Source of the DNA: Monoplex corrugatus
Taxonomy: Eukaryota > Mollusca > Gastropoda > Littorinimorpha > Ranellidae
Length of the DNA stretch: 64,000 bases
NCBI GenBank assembly: GCA_030674185.1
Contig: JAPXFY010000018.1
Span: forward strand, 37,057,816-37,121,815
Direction: 5' to 3'
Made by a program: the position numbers and the translations under genes
Notes under the pieces: model-generated
Seen by the model: the letters and a program-made list of their open reading frames with translations, nothing else
What the model was told of the DNA's origin: nothing
Databases searched by the model: none
Part shown: positions 54,804-64,000 of the stretch, one piece after another
How the letters are laid out: each line of letters starts with the position of its first letter
How positions within the stretch are numbered: position 1 is the first letter of the stretch

Positions 54804-54939
54804 CTGCTGCGTTCTTTCAAGATTTTTAGAGGGACTGAATGTAGAAAATGATTGAGATCAGCACCAAGTACTGGAATCTAGGTCAATCTGTAGGTCTAAA
54901 CGAGTACTTCTATGTGCGCCTGTGCCTCGCTATGATTAG

Positions 54940-55125
54940 CTGAAAGCGGTGTGGAGAGAGGAAGGGAAGGGGAAAAGTGCACGCTATTGATAACCAGTAG
55001 GGCAGAACCAAAAAGTGCGTCAACTGAAGGGGAAAAGTACACGCTATTGATAACCAGCAGGGCAGAACGATCTTAGATGTCTGTGGGGCCAACTAAAGAA
55101 TCTCGGATTTGTGCGCCGTGTACAC
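54940..55125. repeat. Short direct duplication and shared module
   Basis: AGGGGAAAAGTGCACGCTAT-TGATAACCAG occurs at about 54966 and 55028. The second copy continues into CAGGGCAGAAC and CGGATTTGTGCGCCGTG (55106-55122), a module that recurs at 59745-59800 beside the second 19-bp array. Confidence 0.7.
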
Positions 55126-55261
55126 AGTATCCTCCATAATGTGTGGTTTCTTGGAGTGTGGAACATTTTCTGACCAATACCTGTGAGTATACACTTGTTT
55201 TGTGAGTGATAACTTGCTTGTGGATTGTGTGACTGTGTGTCTGTGCTTGTACATGCATGCA

Positions 55262-55262
55262 G

Positions 55263-55343
<81 letters not shown>

Positions 55344-55521
55344 AGCATGTATTTTCAAAATGCACGGTGGCCGGTACATGCACATCATATAACACTACAG
55401 TATGTACATGTAATGTAAGAGAGACAGAGACCAAGAGAGAAAGAGAGAGAGTGTGTGTGTGTTTTCAAGCATGTATTCTCATAATGCATTTTATACGCAC
55501 ATCATTTAACAGTATGTAAAG

Positions 55522-55599
<78 letters not shown>

Positions 55600-55604
55600 T
55601 GTGT

Positions 55605-55687
<83 letters not shown>

Positions 55688-55870
55688 AGCATGTATTTTC
55701 AAAATGCATGGTACATGCACATCATATAACACTATGTACATGTAATGTGAGAGAGAGATTTTTCAAGCATGTATTCTCAAAATGCATGTCACATGCACCA
55801 CATCATAATTATAACAGTATGTAAAGCAAGAGAAAGAGAGAGAGAGGTGAGTGTGTGTGTGTGTGTTCGT
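55262..55870. repeat. Compound repeat: GT tract plus conserved core plus GA tract, about four copies
   Basis: Four copies of a core (TTTTCAAGCATGTATTYTCA-AAATGCA, then CACATCAT and TATGTA) at about 55338, 55461, 55681 and 55760, each set between (GT)n and (GA)n runs of varying length. The microsatellites have expanded within a larger tandem unit. Confidence 0.85.
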
Positions 55871-56100
55871 TCCTTGATTTAACGTCTTTTCACTATAAAT
55901 GGCATGGAGGATGATTTTTTTTTTGGGGGGGGGGAGGGAGGAGGGGAAAGAAGGGAACAGAGTAAGAGACGGAAAAAAAATTAAAAGGAACCGGCAAGGT
56001 CTTTAGAAAAATGATATGGATGATCAGAGAAATGAAACTAGAACAACGCTAACATCAAATGTAAAAGAAAAATCGTCATAAAAAGCAAAACAAAACAAAA
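55871..56100. other. Short interval with T and G runs
   Basis: 55914-55935 holds a T run followed by a G run. No gene. Confidence 0.4.
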
Positions 56101-56104
56101 TAAG

Positions 56105-58510
56105 ATAATGATAATTAAAATAATAACCTTAAAGTAACGCATTAACAGGACTGTGAACCAATGATTCTGAAATTTTAACTAACAGAACTTGATCTGATAT
56201 CACTTCTTTAAAATGCTTTTCAAGATAGTTTCCTTGTGTAAACATCTTTGGTAAAAAATAACGAAGTTTTCTGCAGTAAAACAAACAGTGATACAATGTG
56301 AATTGTTCACCGCAAATACATAAAACGTTTTTACAATATTTTGTTTTCAAAGCGTTCAGTTGAATACGAAAATATGTGGTAACAATTAATCTCAAATGAT
56401 ATATCGAAGAATACTGCATTTTTTTTTAGATATTTTGAACTGAAAGTTTGATTCTTTTTTGAGACACAAATTTTTCATTTAAATGTTCATGAAATCGAAT
56501 CCATGATGCTAATTCTAGCGAGTTGTAAGCTTCTTTTACCTAGGTGTTAACATGTAATTCTATGGAATTTTCAAAACGGAGTACACCGGATTTAGCTGCT
56601 CTGTCAACTACGTTGTTGCCACGAAGACCAACATGAGAAGGCACCCAGCATAAATTGATTTCCGAGCCATTTATCTTTAAACAGTGTATTAGATGATTTG
56701 CCTCAATTATTAAATCAGGTCTTGTGTCTGTATCAAAAGACCGAAAGGCATATAATACAGATTTTGAATCAACAAACAGAACTACTTTGAAAGGCACAGG
56801 CCGAAGGCTTATTAAATAATGCAACGCTTGAACAACAGCGACCAATTCTGCTGTATATATAGATACATTTGCCCCAATGAAAAAGGACTTTTTAATGTTA
56901 AATTTTGGAACATAAAACGCTGCTCCAGCGCTCTGATTTGGTAAGACTGACCCATCAGTAAAAATGTGGAGGTGGGTACGGTACTTTTCATCGATGTGTT
57001 CACAAGCTGTGGATAGCGTAATGTTGACATTATCATCTTTTTTAACGTCTGCATAATCGAGATCAAACGTGGCCTTTAGCATTTCCCATGTAGGGATAGG
57101 CGTTAACATTGGTTTTTCGGCTATTTCATCCATAGTTATGCTGGATTGTTTGATCAGATCAGATATGTAAGTTGCGGTTGTAATTTGTGATGAAATGTTT
57201 TTTGCTCGTTTTGGAAAGTCAATATCAGACCTGATTTTAATTTCTTTGCTCACAAAATTATTCGCTTGTGAAGTAGTTCTAATTGCAAACTTTGCTGTAG
57301 CTAGCTCACGATGGTTGTTTAGAGGTAGAATTCCAGCAACTTTGTACGTTTCCAGAGTAGAAGCATGAGTTGGTACACCTAGCGCAATTTTAAGACTTTT
57401 GCAGTCCAAGTTCTGAATCTTTTTTAGTAAATATTTAGGTGCATTGAAAAAAACTTCTTGCGCGTAAGATAATTTAGACCTGACCAGCGCTGTTGACAGA
57501 TGAATCAGTATATTTGTATCCATTCCCCAGGGTAATTTGCTTATTATCTTTAGAAAATTTAAGGTTTTTCGTGCTTTTGTTAAAATATAATCAAAATGAA
57601 CATTCCAGCTTAATTTCGAAGTGATGTGAACTCCCAGAAATTTTACGACCTGTTTGTAATTTAACACTTCACCAAGCAATTTGAAAGTAGGCAAGTTATT
57701 TGAGTTACCACCAGGATCAAACAGCATCATGTTAGTCTTTTCTGCCGACAACGACAGACCATTTTCTAACATATAGTTTCCAAGATTATCAAGATCAATT
57801 TGATACAATTTCCTGATGTAATTCCGTGTTCTCTGTGGAGTTGTCTTTTTTAAAGTGATATTCATCCAAGTGCATATATCATCAGCATACTGTACTAAAA
57901 CAACACGATTTGAAAAAGCTTTAGGAAGATCCTGTATAAGGATATTAAATAAAATAGGTGCTATCACTGAACCTTGTGGAATCCCCATGTCGAGGCGCCG
58001 TGAAGTAGAATAACTAGCTCCCACTCTAGCTTGTATTGTTCTATTAGCTAAAAAAGATTTAATGTAATTGTACATATTGCCAGATAAACCAACAGATTTT
58101 AGCTTGAACAATAAACGTTTATGCCAAACTTGATCGTAAGCTTTTTTTACATCAAAGAAAGTAGCTAAAACACTTTTTCTGCGGGCAAACTGTTGTTTGA
58201 TCTGAGTCGTAAGTTTAACCAGGTGTTCAACTGCGGATCTCCCTTTTCTAAAACCAGCCTGGTTTACCGGAATAACGTTATTTTTATCACAGTAGTGTAA
58301 AAGTCTGTTTAAGATCAATCTTTCCATTAGTTTGCTCGTGTGGGACGTCAAACAATGGGTCTGTAACTGTTTTTATCAGTTTTCGATTTTCCTGCTTTTA
58401 ATATCGGTATAACTATAGACTTTTGCCAGATTTGTGGTACAGTTCCGCTAACCCAGCATTTCTGCAAAATTTTGTGTAGGAAAATAAGATAGTTTTCAGG
58501 GAGATGTTTA
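56105..58510 (-). mobile_element. LINE with reverse transcriptase, RNase H and C-terminal zinc motif
   Basis: Main frame 58351-56540 (603 codons, minus). Reverse transcriptase has motif A FFDVKKAYDQVW, IPQGSVIAPILFN and the catalytic YADDI at about residue 153-157. RNase H has FTDGS near 469, an AELVAV helix, FVDSKSV and WVPSHVGLRGN near 571. Just upstream (58355-58510) an out-of-frame stretch gives VPQIWQKSIVIPILKAGKS, the usual N-terminal RT entry, ending at a GT microsatellite. Downstream in the same frame, after stops near 56540 and 56422, a CICGEQFTLYHCLFYC zinc motif (56290-56340) completes the C-terminus. One frame change and two stops make it non-functional, and it is 5'-truncated. 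RNase H after RT places it near I/Ingi-type lineages. Confidence 0.85.
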
Positions 58511-58721
58511 ATGTGTGTGTGTGTGTGCGTGTGTGTGTGTTAAATGCATGTTACATGCATACCATATTATGTGAATCAGATGTGTGTGTGTGTGTGTGCG
58601 TGTGTGTGTGTGATATGCGTGTTTTGATTTGATATTCTCTCTCTCTCTGTCTCTCTGTGCATGCGTGTGTGTGTTCAAATGCATGTTAAATCCAGGCCAT
58701 ATTATATGTATAAATCAACTC

Positions 58722-58803
<82 letters not shown>

Positions 58804-58830
58804 TGCGTGTGCGTGTGCGCAAGCGCGCAG
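58511..58830. repeat. GT/CT microsatellite complex
   Basis: GT runs at 58513-58540, 58580-58612 and 58724-58802 separated by AAATGCATGTTA-type cores that resemble the module at 55338-55760. Confidence 0.9.
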
Positions 58831-59049
58831 AACGCGCGAGTATATACCACAGACATCTAAGATACCTGTCTGCGAGCGTTGAGGCGAAATGGCCCCACTG
58901 CTGGCTGCGAGTGGCCGACATGTGGGGACCTACTCGTACCAGCGCTCAGCAGTCTGTTGCTTACTCTGTGTAAATGAATGACGGACAGAGGAGAGAGCCA
59001 GGCTGTATCGTTTAAATATTTTTTTTAAAGAAATCTCCGATGACCCATT

Positions 59050-59150
59050 ATTAGGGTGTGTGTGGTGAGTGTGTGTGCGTGTGTGTGTGTTTGTGCGTGC
59101 GCGCGCGTGCATGCATATGTGTGTCTTTGTGTGTGTGTGTGTGCGCGCGC

Positions 59151-59217
<67 letters not shown>

Positions 59218-59279
59218 GTTTGGCTCTCTCTTCCGCATACACACACACACACCACGCGCACAGGCACGCGCGCGCGCAC

Positions 59280-59325
<46 letters not shown>

Positions 59326-59412
59326 GCACACACACATACACACGCGCGCACACACACACACACACTCACACACACACACACACGCAAAACACACACACAC
59401 ACGGACAAACAC
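59050..59412. repeat. (GT)n arm facing (CA)n arm with GCGC blocks
   Basis: GT/GC-rich sequence from 59054 to 59214 is followed after about 25 bp by AC/GC-rich sequence to 59402. The two arms are broadly complementary, so a long imperfect hairpin is possible. GCGCGC blocks lie at 59098-59106, 59143-59165 and 59266-59276. Confidence 0.9.
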
Positions 59413-59800
59413 AGAGATTCACGATTCACATAGTATGATATTTAATCTGAAAAAGTTCAGTCTCTTACTTAAGGGGGAACATGGGCTTAACAGCAAAAAT
59501 AAATGAACAAAGAAAAGTGGGGTAAGTGTCCGGATCCATAAACGAAATACTCTGACAATCATAACAAATCAGATCAAAGAAATTGACCGCAGCAAGCATC
59601 AACATTAAACATGTAACACATTTATGATATGTATTCTGATCAGTCCTATTTAGGTGTATATGGCCAGATTACAAACAATAGACGCCATACTCTACGACAT
59701 GAGTAAATTCAGTCTGACACTATAAAAACTGTATTTATAGCCGGCAGGGCAGAACCAGAACTACGGCCAACCCAAGTATCACGGATTTGTGCGCCGTGAT
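59413..59800. other. Unassigned interval ending in a shared module
   Basis: 59740-59800 repeats the CAGGGCAGAACC ... CGGATTTGTGCGCCGTG module of 55055-55122. The rest shows nothing recognisable. Confidence 0.45.
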
Positions 59801-62345
59801 CATAGACACATATTCTTTGGCGGCATGGGCACAATTTGTCTTCGTGGACAAAATTTGTCGTCATGGAAACGATTTGTCTTCGTGGACACAATTTGTCATC
59901 ACGGACGCACATTCACATCATAAACACATGTTTTTTGGCGGCATGTGCACAATTTGTCGTCATGGACACACATTCTCATCATAGACACATGTTCTTTGGC
60001 AGCATGGGCACAATTTGTTTTCATGACACAGTTTGTCGTCGTGGACACAGTATGTCATCATGGACACAGTTTGTCATCATAGACACAGTTTGTTATCATA
60101 GACACAGTTTGTCATCATGGACACAGTTTGTCATCATGGACACAGTTTGTCATCATGGACACAGTTTGTCGTCATGGACACAGTTTGTCATCATGGACAC
60201 AGTTTGTCGTCATGGACACAGTTTGTCATCATAACACAGTTTGTCATCATAGACACAGTTTGTCATCATAACACAGTTTGTCATCATAACACAGTTTGTC
60301 GTCATGGACACAGTTTGTCACCATGACACAGTTTGTCATCATAACACAGTTTGTCATCATGACAAAGTTTGTCATCATGACACAGTTTGTCATCATAACA
60401 CAGTTTGTCATCATGACACAGTTTGTCATCATGACACAGTTTGTCATCATAACACAGTTTGTCATCATGGACACAGTTTGTCGTCATGGACATAGTTTGT
60501 CATCATAACACAGTTTGTCATAATGGACACAGTTTGTCATCATAGACACAGTTTGTCATCATAACACAGTTTGTCATCATAACACAGTTTGTCGTCATGG
60601 ACACAGTTTGTCACCATGACACAGTTTGTCATCATAACACAGTTTGTCATCATGACACAGTTTGTCACCATGACACAGTTTGTCATCATAACACAGTTTG
60701 TCATCATGACACAGTTTGTCATCATGACACAGTTTGTCATCATAACACAGTTTGTCATCATGGACACAGTTTGTCATCAGGGACAGTTTGTCATCATGGA
60801 CACAGTTTGTCGTCATGGACACAGTTTGTCATCATGGACACAGTTTGTCACCATGACACAGTTTGTCATCATGGACATAGTTTGTCATCATAGACACAGT
60901 TTGTCATAATGGACACAGTTTGTCATCATGGACACAGTTTGTCATCATGGACACAGTTTGTCATCATGGACACAGTTTGTCATCATAACACAGTTTGTCA
61001 TAATGGACACAGTTTGTCATAATGGACACAGTTTGTCATAATGGACACAGTTTGTCATCATGGACACAGTTTGTCATCATGGATACAGTTTGTCATCATA
61101 ACACAGTTTGTCATAATGGACACAGTTTGTCATCATGGACACAGTTTGTCATCATGGACACAGTTTGTCATCATAACACAGTTTGTCATAATGGACACAG
61201 TTTGTCATAATGGACACAGTTTGTCATCATGGACACAGTTTGTCATCATAACACAGTCTGTCATCATAACACAGTTTGTCATAATGGACACAGTTTGTCA
61301 TAATGGACACAGTTTGTCATCATGGACACAGTTTGTCATAATGGACACAGTTTGTCATAATGGACACAGTTTGTCATCATAACACAGTTTGTCATCATAA
61401 CACAGTTTGTCATAATGGACACAGTTTGTCATCATAACACAGTTTGTCATAATGGACACAGTTTGTCATCATAACACAGTTTGTCATCATAACACAGTTT
61501 GTCATAATGGACACAGTTTGTCATCATAACACAGTTTGTCATAATGGACACAGTTTGTCATCATAGACACAGTTTGTCATAATGGACACAGTTTGTCATA
61601 ATGGACACAGTTTGTCATAATGGACACAGTTTGTCATCATAACACAGTTTGTCATAATGGACACAGTTTGTCATAATGGACACAGTTTGTCATAATGGAC
61701 ACAGTTTGTCATAATGGACACAGTTTGTCATCATAACACAGTTTGTCATAATGGACACAGTTTGTCATAATGGACACAGTTTGTCATAATGGACACAGTT
61801 TGTCATCATGGACACAGTTTGTCATCATGGACACAGTTTGTCATAATGGACACAGTTTGTCATCATAGACACAGTTTGTCATCATGGACACAGTTTGTCG
61901 TCATGGACACAGTTTGTCATCATGGACACAGTTTGTCATAATGGACACAGTTTGTCATAATGGACACAGTTTGTCATAATGGACACAGTTTGTCATCATA
62001 GACACAGTTTGTCATCATAGACACAGTTTGTCATCATAACACAGTTTGTCATCATAACACAGTTTGTCATAAGGGACACAGTTTGTCATAATGGACACAG
62101 TTTGTCATCATGGACACAGTTTTGTCATCATAGACACAGTTTGTCATAATGGACACAGTTTGTCATCATGGACACAGTTTGTCATCATGGACACAGTTTG
62201 TCACCATGACACAGTTTGTCGTCATGGACACAGTTTGTCGTCATGGACACAGTTTGTCGTCATGGACACAGTTTGTCGTCATGGGCACATTTTGTTGTCG
62301 TTTATACACAGTTATTCGTCATGGACACTGTGTCGTTTGTGTTTC
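59801..62345. repeat. 19-bp minisatellite array, second block
   Basis: About 135 copies of the same 19-bp unit as 50485-53745, GACACAGTTTGTCATCATG. Here the common variants are a 17-bp form lacking two bases (ATCATAACACAGTTTGTC) and an AATGG form (GTCATAATGG). Its left edge carries diverged units with TTTGGCGGCATG and CACATTC. Confidence 0.95.
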
Positions 62346-62384
62346 CTTTGTTATCTTGGACATGGTTGACATGTTTTCTTTGTC

Positions 62385-63120
62385 TTTCTCGACGCAGCTT
62401 CTTTGTCATTGACCACTCCATCCTTCTCTCTCGTCTTGAGCAATCTTTTGGAATTCATGGTACCGCTCTTTCTTGGTTCTCCTTTTATTTCTCTGATCGC
62501 TTTCAGTCATTTGTCATCAACAGAAGTCAGTCCGAGCCTGTCAGGCTTTCTTGCAGAGTTCATCAGGGTTCTGTGCTAGGGCCTGTCCTATTCACCCCTT
62601 ATACCTCACCCCTAACCAACACTATCAACCAGCATTACGTGAAACACCATTTTCACGCAGATGACTCACAGCTTCAGAATAGCACCACCCCTGAAAATAT
62701 CACTTGCCTTATCTCAGATGCACCCAGCTGCTGCATTTATGTTGGCTATGGGTGAGGTACAAAGGGTGATTGGGGCAGGCCCTAGCATTGGTTGCATTCG
62801 AAGATATCTTTGAACTGAGGCTGCATCTAAGCTTGTGACATCTCTTAAGTTTGTCTCGTCTTGATTACTGTCGTCTCCTTTCTGCTCTACAAGCTTCTTC
62901 TCTCCTCTGTCTGCAACGCGTACACAACTTAGCTGCTCGTTTTGTCCTCAGAAAGAAAGAGTTTGATCATGTCAGTCCCCCACCTTCGCTTTCTGCACTT
63001 CTTGCCTGGTTTGAACATAAACTGGACACACGGTATTACAAATCCATTCACCAGTTTGCTCCATCATACCTTTGTGACAACATTACTATTTATACGCCAA
63101 CTTTCAGTCTTTTTCTCAAA
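62385..63120 (+). mobile_element. CR1-like LINE reverse transcriptase remnant
   Basis: IDHSILLSRLEQSFGIHG at about 62410-62460, RVHQGSVLGPVLFTPYTSPL at about 62557-62615 and HADDSQLQ at about 62655-62680 form the RT catalytic region (YADD read as HADD). After a deletion come SRLDYCRLLSALQASSLL and LQRVHNLAARFVLRK near 62852-62960, the C-terminal RT block. The piece between is missing and frames shift, so it is non-functional. It begins directly after the second 19-bp array. Confidence 0.8.
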
Positions 63121-63300
63121 ATGTTTTGTATCTAGTGTTTGTTTGTTTGTAATCTTACACTTGACAAAGGCCAGTTGGCTGAAAATTTGCGCCTGTCTTG
63201 TTTGTTATATTAAATACGCGTTCGTATTCTTCTTTCGTGTTTTTTTCTGGTTCCTGTTTGCTTGAACGCGGGCAGTCACACTTGTTTTAAATAAATTGCA
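63096..63300 (+). repeat. Dispersed repeat, third copy
   Basis: Contains TTTCAGTCTTTTTCTCAAAA, CTTGACAAAGGCCAGTTGGC-TGAAAATTTGCGCCTGTCTT, then TATTAAATACGCGTTCGTAT and TTTTCTGGTTCCTGTTTGCT. Compare 38045-38240 and the split copy 32985-33110 plus 37924-38020. It overlaps the last codons of the CR1-like fragment, so it may be that element's 3' end or a separate insertion. Confidence 0.7.
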
Positions 63301-63660
63301 GGAAGCAACTTAAGGAATGAAATGCTTCACAAACAACAGCTGACACAATCTGCAACATTCAACACTGACAATATCATTAATAGTTAAATCACAATGAAAA
63401 GAAATCCTCCACAACATAAAGTACACAAAGTAAACAATGCCAAAGTCTACACAAAATATAAAACAGAACACCACGTGTTGTGAAATTATCTCGAATAAAC
63501 ATTTCTATATTGCAAACATGCAACAACATCATGATCGTGTTTTCATGAATAACGAGATTATGATGAAACACATGGACAGGAAATAACTTCAACAATCAAA
63601 TGTATAACAGAAAAGGGATATGTCTGATCAACGACGTAAATCGTCTGGACTGAACATCTG
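63301..63660. other. Unassigned AT-rich interval
   Basis: No coding frame or repeat recognised. Confidence 0.4.
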
Positions 63661-63666
63661 CAGTGT

Positions 63667-63667
63667 C

Positions 63668-63723
<56 letters not shown>

Positions 63724-63726
63724 CTT
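63667..63726. repeat. (AAC)n microsatellite
   Basis: About 19 AAC units. Poly-Asn on plus and poly-Val/Leu on minus are artefacts. Confidence 0.95.
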
Positions 63727-63956
63727 CAATAGCGACAGCACCATCAACAAACGTATCAACAATACAATTAAATACACACACATTCTCCACGTACAGACCA
63801 TGACAAAACCCCTCGACACAGTAATGTACAGTAGCAAACTTTACAAAATGTTTGAATGCTAGATCAAAAAGTCAACAGACGAAAAAGGGTAGCTCTGGTC
63901 ACTGCCATCAATCATCCAGAACACCTGTGATATCAACAACAATACTAATGTAATGA

Positions 63957-64000
63957 CATCATCATCATCATATGTGCCCTGTCACATGGCGTTGGCGATC
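63957..64000 (-). mobile_element. GAT-tail LINE 3' end, cut by the window edge
   Basis: On the minus strand a LINE end encoding the last residues before the stop is followed by ATG and a (GAT)n tail at 63957-63975. It is nearly identical to 100-137 at the other end of the window. Confidence 0.8.

Noticed and set aside
54284..54855. Cys-Val and His-Thr repeat frames of 93-178 codons
   Set aside because: GT/CA microsatellite translations. The same applies at 7941-8388, 8694-9231, 55073-55824, 58661-58921 and 58930-59506.

Overview
This is a repeat-rich animal nuclear window, most likely from a gastropod mollusc. That assignment is inference. It rests on two tandem receptor genes of the molluscan GRL101 type (LDL-receptor class A repeats plus leucine-rich repeats plus a rhodopsin-like 7TM domain), on tRNA-derived SINEs with snail-like bodies, on APE-type LINEs (one with a 2A-like peptide), and on long AC/GT, GAT and minisatellite tracts. 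No bacterial gene organisation, rRNA or tRNA gene was seen.

Layout: 1-7.9 kb is a graveyard of LINE and Ty3/gypsy fragments on both strands, including a minus-strand LINE 5' end with a 2A-like motif (2.7-3.9 kb). 7.9-14.4 kb is mostly microsatellite, a minus-strand SINE and a 34-bp array that seems to be amplified from that SINE's A-box, then unassigned DNA. 14.5-18.8 kb is a decayed gypsy pol (+) interrupted by a truncated LINE with a clear target-site duplication and by a second gypsy gag-protease (-). 19.4-24.1 kb holds 42-bp and 16-bp minisatellites. 24.5-28.4 kb holds another LINE copy, two further tandem arrays and a SINE.

The only host-like genes are two receptor paralogues, both on the plus strand: copy 1 (28.8-32.7 kb) and copy 2 (42.8-45.8 kb). 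Their legible architecture is C-type-lectin-like domain, LDLa repeats, LRR block, 7TM. Copy 1 has a long open 3' part but has lost several canonical GPCR activation residues. Copy 2 keeps those residues but its ectodomain is broken by two frame changes. Between them lies a young Ty3/gypsy element (33111-37923) with 198-bp LTRs differing at one base, a 5-bp target-site duplication, a tRNA-Leu-type primer site and a pol frameshift in the integrase zinc finger. It landed inside an older dispersed repeat. A MADF-domain remnant bounded by inverted repeats follows at 39.3-40.1 kb.

46-64 kb is dominated by tandem arrays (48-bp at 46.2-47.8 kb; a 19-bp family at 50.5-53.7 and again at 59.8-62.3 kb), GT/CA/CT microsatellites, a nearly complete but broken RT-RNase H LINE (56.1-58.5 kb, minus) and a CR1-like fragment (62.4-63.1 kb). 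Both window edges lie in the 3' ends of one LINE family whose tail is a (GAT)n run.

Most long open frames in the window are artefacts of tandem repeats with open frames. All calls come from reading the sequence; no database search was run.
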